A stretch of DNA of 64,000 nt, taken from Bog-159 sp963709155. GTDB taxonomy: Bacteria; Acidobacteriota; Terriglobia; Bryobacterales; Bryobacteraceae. Below are positions 59,834-64,000 of the stretch, piece by piece. Made by a program: the position numbers and the translations under genes. The stretch is from positions 1,550,001 to 1,614,000 of the forward strand of contig CAVPVD010000007.1 in assembly GCA_963709155.1 (NCBI GenBank), in the 5' to 3' direction. The notes under the pieces were generated by a model. It was not told the origin of the DNA. It saw only the letters and a program-made list of their open reading frames with translations, and did no database searches. Each line of letters opens with the position of its first letter. Positions within the stretch are counted from its first letter, which is position 1.

Positions 59834-59884
59834 TGCAACGGACTTTGGACTTTCAGGCCGCCCTACAAGACCGAAAAGCCGGAC

Positions 59885-59931
59885 CATTATTCATCGTTAT
59901 TCGTCATTGTTCATCGTTGTTTGTCGTTGGG
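59885..59931. repeat. ATTCATCGTT minisatellite at the 3' end of the second STGP gene
   Basis: Imperfect tandem units such as TTCATCGTT, ATTCGTCATTG and TTTGTCGTT. Its right part encodes the last residues (TTNNDEQ) of the STGP gene on the minus strand. Confidence 0.65.
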
Positions 59932-60665
59932 GGCGCCTGGCGAATGACGGAGGGGAGCGGAGTGGGGGAAGATTGCGACATTGTAGGGTCTTCTGGGTTT
60001 GCTTTGTAATTCATTGAATCCGTTGGCGTTGAGGGCAGATTTGGCGGTTCGGGGACGGGTGGTTCGGGGGCGTGCGGGGCTTCAGGGACGGCGGGAGTCT
60101 GGGCGCGGCGCGCGGCCTGGAGGGCTTTGAGGTGCTTCATGCCGCGTTCGATGGAACGCTCGATGGCGGTTTCGTAGCGGGCTAGGCGGGTGAAGTTGTC
60201 GGGGCCTTTGCCACCTTCCATGAAGGCGCGGGCGAGGAGGTCGTCCGGTTCGTGCGGATCGGGCGACGCGTCTTTCTGGCCTTTGCTTATGCACAATTCG
60301 TGATACTCCCGCTTGTTCCGGTCGATGCGGGTCAGGATGGTGGATTCTTCGCGGTAGATACCGGTTTCGAGGGCAAAAGCACGGTCGAGACGCCACTGGG
60401 CGGCGGCAATGCGTTGGACGACTAGTTCTTCGCTATCGCCGACAGGGCGGAAGTGGTCGTGGAGATCCTGGAGGAGGCTGAGGAAGGCTTCGGGATCCTC
60501 GCCTTCGAGGATAAAGTGTTTGTCGCCAGAGAGGCCGTGGGTGAGGCCGTTGCGGCTGGAGGCGGCTTTGCCTTCGGGGGTGCGGGGGCCGGTCGACTTC
60601 TGGGCGTTGCGGCGGTTGGCTTCCGCCTGCTGTTGGGACAGTTTCCGATATTTATCTCTGTTCAT
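59904..60665 (-). CDS. STGP-family hypothetical protein, paralogue 2
   Basis: 253 residues. The N-terminal motif ANRRNAQKSTGPRTPEGKA and NGLTHGL matches paralogue 1 at 29200-29787. A helical middle follows: SLLQDLHDHFRPVGDSEELVV and QRIAAAQWRLDRAFALE. Next come KREYHELCISKGQKD, LARYETAIERSIERGMKHLKAL and a Pro-rich disordered tail. Function unknown. It is bracketed by hairpin repeats (59790-59833 and 60808-60851) and its end enters a minisatellite. No Shine-Dalgarno seen; a GGGCGC-AGT-GCGCCC palindrome is just upstream of the start. Confidence 0.7.
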   Translation of the reverse strand: MNRDKYRKLSQQQAEANRRNAQKSTGPRTPEGKAASSRNGLTHGLSGDKHFILEGEDPEAFLSLLQDLHDHFRPVGDSEELVVQRIAAAQWRLDRAFALETGIYREESTILTRIDRNKREYHELCISKGQKDASPDPHEPDDLLARAFMEGGKGPDNFTRLARYETAIERSIERGMKHLKALQAARRAQTPAVPEAPHAPEPPVPEPPNLPSTPTDSMNYKANPEDPTMSQSSPTPLPSVIRQAPPTTNNDEQ

Positions 60666-60672
60666 CGATTTT

Positions 60673-60692
60673 GGGGCGCGAGTGCGCCCTAC
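60673..60692. repeat. Palindrome upstream of the second STGP gene
   Basis: GGGGCGC-GAGT-GCGCCC, a 6-base stem, 8 bases from the STGP start codon on its 5' side. It may be an operator or part of the hairpin repeat set. The interval 60693-60807 shows no further feature. Confidence 0.5.
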
Positions 60693-60807
60693 CTTTCGAC
60701 TACAGGGTAGCTGGGAGGATTTAAGGACTACCCGTACGATTCTTGCAAGCGGTTGAAAGGATGGGGGAGAAAATGTTTGGCTGGGCTGTCACCGCTGCCT
60801 GGCAAGA

Positions 60808-60851
60808 GCGGGACTTAAAAAGTCCCGCCGGCACGCTGAAGCGTGCGCCAC
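60808..60851 (-). repeat. Dispersed double-hairpin repeat after the HAF gene
   Basis: Reverse copy: GTGGCGCACGC-TTCA-GCGTGC, then GCGGGACTT-TTT-AAGTCCCGC, a perfect 9-base stem. It lies 4 bases after the HAF gene stop, sense to it. Confidence 0.8.
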
Positions 60852-60854
60852 GGC

Positions 60855-61949
60855 TCACTGGGATGCCGGCGTGCGCACGAAGCCGTGCTCCACATTATTC
60901 GTATCCACGTAGGAGCCGGTGGTTACGCCGGTTGCGTTGATGCCGTCGGCATCTGTTCCCTGGCCTGCGCCGGTAGCCGCTCCCGGGCCAGCGAACGTAG
61001 ACGTCTCGCCCGTGGCGGAACGTACGAAACCATGATTCACGTTGTTCGCGTCGATATAATACCCCGCAATAGCTCCGGCTTTTTCAATGCTCGCAGGGAA
61101 AGTGCCTTGCCCGGTTGCGCCGCCCGCCGCCGCTACGTCGAATTTTGAGATCTTTCCGCCGGCAGCGCGGGTGTATCCATGATTCACGCCGTTTACGTCG
61201 GTGTACCATCCCGTTACGGTGCCCGCTCCGTTGATGCCCGAGGCATAAGTTGCGGTGGAGCCGGAGGGGTCGAAGGACGTAATCGTGCCGTCGGCGGCGC
61301 GCACGAATCCGTGCCGCAGATGTTGGGCATCGCCGTAAGATCCTGCGATAATCCCCGCCGGGTTGATGGCCTCCGCGTAGGTCTCAGTCGCGCCGGAAGG
61401 ATCGAAAGACGTGATGGCTCCGGCCTCGCGCACGAACGCGTGCCTTACCGAGTTCTCGTCCAGATAGTATCCCGCGATCTCGCCGGCTTCGTTGATGCTC
61501 TGCGGAGAAGTGCCCTGCAGGAACTTCGTTCCCGCGCCGGGAACGTCAAAAGTGCCGATGGCGCCACCCGCGGCGCGAGCGAAGCCGTGGCTGACATCGC
61601 CGGCGTCCAGATAGAATCCGGTGATGGCCCCGGCGTTGTTGATGCTGACGCCCTCGGTGCCGATTCCCGCCGCCACATCGTAGGTGGTGAAAGTTCCGTC
61701 CGCGGCACGCACGAAGCCGTGCGTCATGTTGTTCGAATCCGTGTAAGCGCCGGTGATCGTCTCAGCGGAGTTGATGCTCGTGGCGAACGTGCCTTGATAG
61801 CTGCCCGTGCCGGCGCCCGGGGCTTCGAACGCCGTAAGCTCAGCCGCTTGCGGTGTCTGCGCCGCTAAGGTCAGCGCCAAAATCGTGGATAACAGGGCGA
61901 TGCCGGCTAGCACTGCCCCGCCACCAGATCGCTTTCGGTTCAATTTCAT
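60855..61949 (-). CDS. Secreted HAF-repeat protein
   Basis: 364 residues from ATG 61949 (the start at 61976 adds nine residues before the signal). Signal anchor SGGGAVLAGIALLSTILALTLAAQ. Seven repeats of about 46 residues follow, each with SINxAGxITGxYxDxNNVxHGFVRAADG and TFD. These are HAF-type repeats in an extracellular protein, with no enzyme motif. The repeat DNA could recombine to change length. A hairpin repeat follows the stop. Confidence 0.8.
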   Translation of the reverse strand: MKLNRKRSGGGAVLAGIALLSTILALTLAAQTPQAAELTAFEAPGAGTGSYQGTFATSINSAETITGAYTDSNNMTHGFVRAADGTFTTYDVAAGIGTEGVSINNAGAITGFYLDAGDVSHGFARAAGGAIGTFDVPGAGTKFLQGTSPQSINEAGEIAGYYLDENSVRHAFVREAGAITSFDPSGATETYAEAINPAGIIAGSYGDAQHLRHGFVRAADGTITSFDPSGSTATYASGINGAGTVTGWYTDVNGVNHGYTRAAGGKISKFDVAAAGGATGQGTFPASIEKAGAIAGYYIDANNVNHGFVRSATGETSTFAGPGAATGAGQGTDADGINATGVTTGSYVDTNNVEHGFVRTPASQ

Positions 61950-62036
61950 TTGTGCAGTATAACCCGTGCGCGCCATGGCCCGCGGCCCCCTATAAAACCT
62001 TTTCAGATCCTGATACCGTGTAGATGGTAGGACGCC

Positions 62037-62633
62037 ATGAAGACCACGATGTCATTTGTCCTGCTGATGCTTTCAGCAACTTCGCTCCGTAGCCAGATTG
62101 CCGAACCTGCCGCCGCGCTGACGATTTACACACGATTCGCTACCCCCCCTTCCTCGCCATCGGTCGGCTACATGAAGAGTGAACTGGATGCCGTCATGTT
62201 TCCTTTTCACCTGCGCATTGAGTGGGTATCGCTGGAGCGAGCCAACGGCCGGGAAGCCGCGGCCAGGGTGATGGTGGTCAGCTTCAGAGGCGCGTGCCAT
62301 GTGGACTCGCTGCCCGCCGTGGGCCCGGCTTCCGGCAGACTGGGTTGGACCCAGGTCGCGGAAGGCGAGATCCTGCCCTTCAGCGATGTGGACTGCGACG
62401 AGATCCGGAGCCTGCTGACCGCGCGGCTGGCCTTGTCTCTTCCCGAAGCGCGCGAGCGCCTGCTCGGCTGCGCCATGGCGCGGGTACTCGCGCATGAGCT
62501 GTATCACTACCTTACCGGGACTACCAAACACGCATCCAGCGGTATCGCCAAAGCCTTCTACACGGGCGCGGAGCTGGCGTCCAGCCGGCTCCGGTTTGAC
62601 GAAGCGCAATTGCGATCCGCCCGCGGCTTCTAG
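62037..62633 (+). CDS. Secreted putative HExxH metalloprotease-like protein
   Basis: 198 residues with a signal peptide (SFVLLMLSATSLRSQ). HELYH at 153-157 and His165 (LAHELYHYLTGTTKHASSGIAK) give a zinc-site pattern HExxHx7H. The segment before it (SFRGACHVDSLP) may be another conserved part. A known acidobacterial set of proteins has an AHExGHLLLG-HS-GIM pattern. Likely a small exported zinc peptidase; substrate unknown. It is convergent with apaG. Confidence 0.7.
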   Translation: MKTTMSFVLLMLSATSLRSQIAEPAAALTIYTRFATPPSSPSVGYMKSELDAVMFPFHLRIEWVSLERANGREAAARVMVVSFRGACHVDSLPAVGPASGRLGWTQVAEGEILPFSDVDCDEIRSLLTARLALSLPEARERLLGCAMARVLAHELYHYLTGTTKHASSGIAKAFYTGAELASSRLRFDEAQLRSARGF

Positions 62634-62657
62634 CGGCCAGGCCCTTCTCTGCGCGGC

Positions 62658-63083
62658 TCAGTTCACCGTGTATCGTGCCCGGAGGGCGAAAGGCGCAATT
62701 TCGATCTCAAACTCGTTGCCGCTGCCGCTCACCATCTGGTACGTGCCGTACATCATCCCTATGGGGGTCTTGAGCGGGCACCACGACGAGTATTTAAACG
62801 ATTCACCCGGCGCCAGCACGGGCTTCTCGCCGATCACTCCCGGGCCGACGACTTCGTCGATGTGGTCGAGCGCATCCGTGATGACCCAATGGCGGCTGAG
62901 CAGTTGCACGGTCTCATTACTCTGATTGGTGATGCGCACCGTGTATTGGAACACCCACTCGTCTTGTAAGGGCCGGGAGTTCTCCGCCGAATACTGCGAC
63001 ATGACTTCCACGCGAATGCCGTGGGTCACGGCTTCGGACATGGGGGCGGAAACCGAGCTCAGATCGGGCATGATGGCATTCAT
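62658..63083 (-). CDS. apaG: ApaG-family protein
   Basis: About 141 residues from ATG 63083; starts at 63071 and 63041 are also possible (the latter gives the EAVTHGIRVEV start common in the family). All-beta ApaG domain: WVFQYTVRITNQSNETVQLLSRHWVITDA, EVVGPGVIGEKPVLAPGESFKYSSW and PIGMMYGTYQMVSGSGNEFEIEI. The E. coli protein is linked to Co2+/Mg2+ tolerance, but the true role is unclear. Divergent from the CRTAC1-like gene. Confidence 0.88.
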   Translation of the reverse strand: MNAIMPDLSSVSAPMSEAVTHGIRVEVMSQYSAENSRPLQDEWVFQYTVRITNQSNETVQLLSRHWVITDALDHIDEVVGPGVIGEKPVLAPGESFKYSSWCPLKTPIGMMYGTYQMVSGSGNEFEIEIAPFALRARYTVN

Positions 63084-63106
63084 GATAGCAAGCGGTTCGG
63101 GCCGCG

Positions 63107-63115
63107 TGCTAGAAT
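63107..63115 (+). promoter_or_regulatory. Extended -10 promoter (TGCTAGAAT) for the CRTAC1-like gene
   Basis: TGC plus TAGAAT (63110-63115), followed by a C-run. A start of transcription near 63122 would leave a leader of about 34 bases with a tiny reading frame. Confidence 0.45.
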
Positions 63116-63129
63116 CCCCCCAAGAGTGC

Positions 63130-63159
63130 ATGTGGGGGATTAATTTACCGAGCCGATGA
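63130..63159 (+). other. Nine-codon leader reading frame overlapping the CRTAC1-like start
   Basis: ATG at 63130 encodes nine residues (MWGINLPSR) and ends with TGA at 63157-63159, overlapping the next ATG (63156) as ATGA. Such overlap allows termination-reinitiation coupling. It begins about 8 bases after the expected transcription start. Confidence 0.4.
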
Positions 63160-64000
63160 GCCAGGCCAACGCATGGCGGTTTTCCAAGCGCTTGTGCACT
63201 GGAAGGGCGCGTGTTCTGCTGGGCGTGCTGCTATTCTCCGCCGGCCATGCGGAATCCCCCAAGCGTCCCGGTTTCGTGGATGCCGCGCCACGTTCCGCCA
63301 TCTCATACAAGAGCAACAACAGCCCCGCCAGCCGCAAGTATTTTCCGAAGCCCATGTGCGGCGGCATCGCCCTGTTCGATTTCGATAACGACGGCCGTAT
63401 GGACCTGTTCTTCACCAACGGCGCCCAACTGCCCGAATTGAGGAAGACGGACCCCTCTTACTACAACTGCCTGCTCAAACAGCGCGCCGACGGGACTTTC
63501 GAGGACGTCACCGCCAAGGCAGGTCTGGCGGGGGCCAACCTGGATTTCAATTTCGGCGTGGCAGTAGGCGACTACGATAACGACGGCTATGAAGATCTCT
63601 TCATTTGCAGCGCCGGCAGAAACGTTCTTTACCACAACAACGGCAACGGGACGTTTACCGACGTGACGGCGGAATCGGGCATCGGCGGCAAGCCGTCCAA
63701 TACGCTGAGCGTGGCCGGCGCCTGGTTCGACTACGATAACGACGGCCTGCTCGATCTGATCGTCTCCAACTACACCATCTGGACTCCACAAACCGATTTG
63801 CGCTGCACCAAGGACGGCCAGGAATACTATTGCGATCCCCGGCGCTACCAGAGCGTTCCGCCGCGGCTCTATCACAACCTGGGCCATGGCAAGTTCGAGG
63901 ACGTTACCGAAAAATCCGGCTTGGCCAAGTCGCCCGGTAAAGGCATGGGTATCTCGATTGCCGATTTCAATAACGATGGTTGGCAGGATGTTTTCATTGC
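63156..64000 (+). CDS. CRTAC1-like FG-GAP/VCBS repeat protein (3' partial)
   Basis: Read from ATG 63156 and open to the right edge, so the end is missing (281 residues seen). Signal peptide ARVLLGVLLFSAGHA. Repeated Ca-binding DxDxDG loops: FDFDNDGRMDLFF, GDYDNDGYEDLFI, FDYDNDGLLDLIV and ADFNNDGWQDVFI. These belong to the beta-propeller of ASPIC/UnbV- or CRTAC1-type exported proteins. Later parts with the UnbV domain would lie outside. Exported Ca-binding adhesion or polysaccharide role is inferred. Confidence 0.85.
   Translation, partial: MSQANAWRFSKRLCTGRARVLLGVLLFSAGHAESPKRPGFVDAAPRSAISYKSNNSPASRKYFPKPMCGGIALFDFDNDGRMDLFFTNGAQLPELRKTDPSYYNCLLKQRADGTFEDVTAKAGLAGANLDFNFGVAVGDYDNDGYEDLFICSAGRNVLYHNNGNGTFTDVTAESGIGGKPSNTLSVAGAWFDYDNDGLLDLIVSNYTIWTPQTDLRCTKDGQEYYCDPRRYQSVPPRLYHNLGHGKFEDVTEKSGLAKSPGKGMGISIADFNNDGWQDVFI

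Noticed and set aside
58700..59887. 395-residue antisense frame in the RNB gene
   Set aside because: The RNB catalytic cluster is on the plus strand, and the antisense frame is low-complexity His/Arg-rich.
1..64000. tRNA, rRNA and complete insertion sequences
   Set aside because: None was seen by eye, but no covariance or transposase search could be run, so this is not proof of absence.

Overview
The window is high-GC bacterial chromosome that looks like an acidobacterium of the Solibacter/Bryobacter group. This is inferred from family content: a BACON protein ending in a TIGR03437-type domain, a cytochrome/DUF1549/DUF1553 protein next to a PQQ propeller and a DUF1501 protein, an ADOP-type permease, a long S53 peptidase, a CRTAC1-like FG-GAP protein and many secreted beta-propeller or HAF-repeat proteins. 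No rRNA, tRNA, CRISPR array, phage block or complete insertion sequence was seen.

Layout. 1-9.4 kb: secreted BACON protein (cut by the window edge), aldo/keto reductase, radical SAM enzyme, then a respiratory-type cluster (DUF1549/1553 cytochrome, PQQ propeller with its own haem site, MmcQ-like protein, Tat-exported DUF1501 protein). 9.5-16.4 kb: Wzt-like ABC ATPase, DUF167 protein, sodium:solute symporter, M24 peptidase, and a chloride channel joined to CBS and TPR regions but split by a one-base shift in a G7 tract. 16.4-26.2 kb (minus strand): glycosyltransferase, an ABC-type ATPase plus TOPRIM-like DUF4276 pair (a defence candidate), GH3 glycosidase, esterase, a shortened ORF6N protein and ComEC. 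26.2-35.6 kb: PAP2, TPR, VOC and MFS genes, a first 'STGP' protein set among hairpin repeats, RpiB, YjbQ, PilZ, a ROK sugar kinase, an ArsA-like ATPase and Maf. 35.7-46.1 kb: ADOP permease, DUF6526, thioredoxin-like protein, arginine decarboxylase, a MazEF-like module with a frameshifted toxin, YebC-RuvC-hypothetical-TlpA, and YIP1. 46.1-51.2 kb: a decayed Xre-RES toxin-antitoxin pair, divergent ku and ligD (two-gene NHEJ), and a pentapeptide protein. 51.2-64 kb: CBM9-like protein, frameshifted amidohydrolase, S53 peptidase, ABC ATPase, iron alcohol dehydrogenase, ABM monooxygenase, RNB nuclease, a second STGP protein, HAF-repeat protein, HExxH protein, ApaG and a CRTAC1-like protein cut by the window end.

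Two threads run across the window. The first is a dispersed double-hairpin repeat family (GTGGCGCACGC-loop-GCGTGCCGG followed by a second hairpin whose stem varies but stays paired). Most copies sit just past stop codons in the sense direction, two are inside reading frames, and several surround both STGP genes. The second is gene decay by single-base indels: the chloride channel, the amidohydrolase and both toxin-antitoxin modules. Several genes also carry a -10 hexamer only 5-8 bases before the start codon, suggesting leaderless mRNAs.
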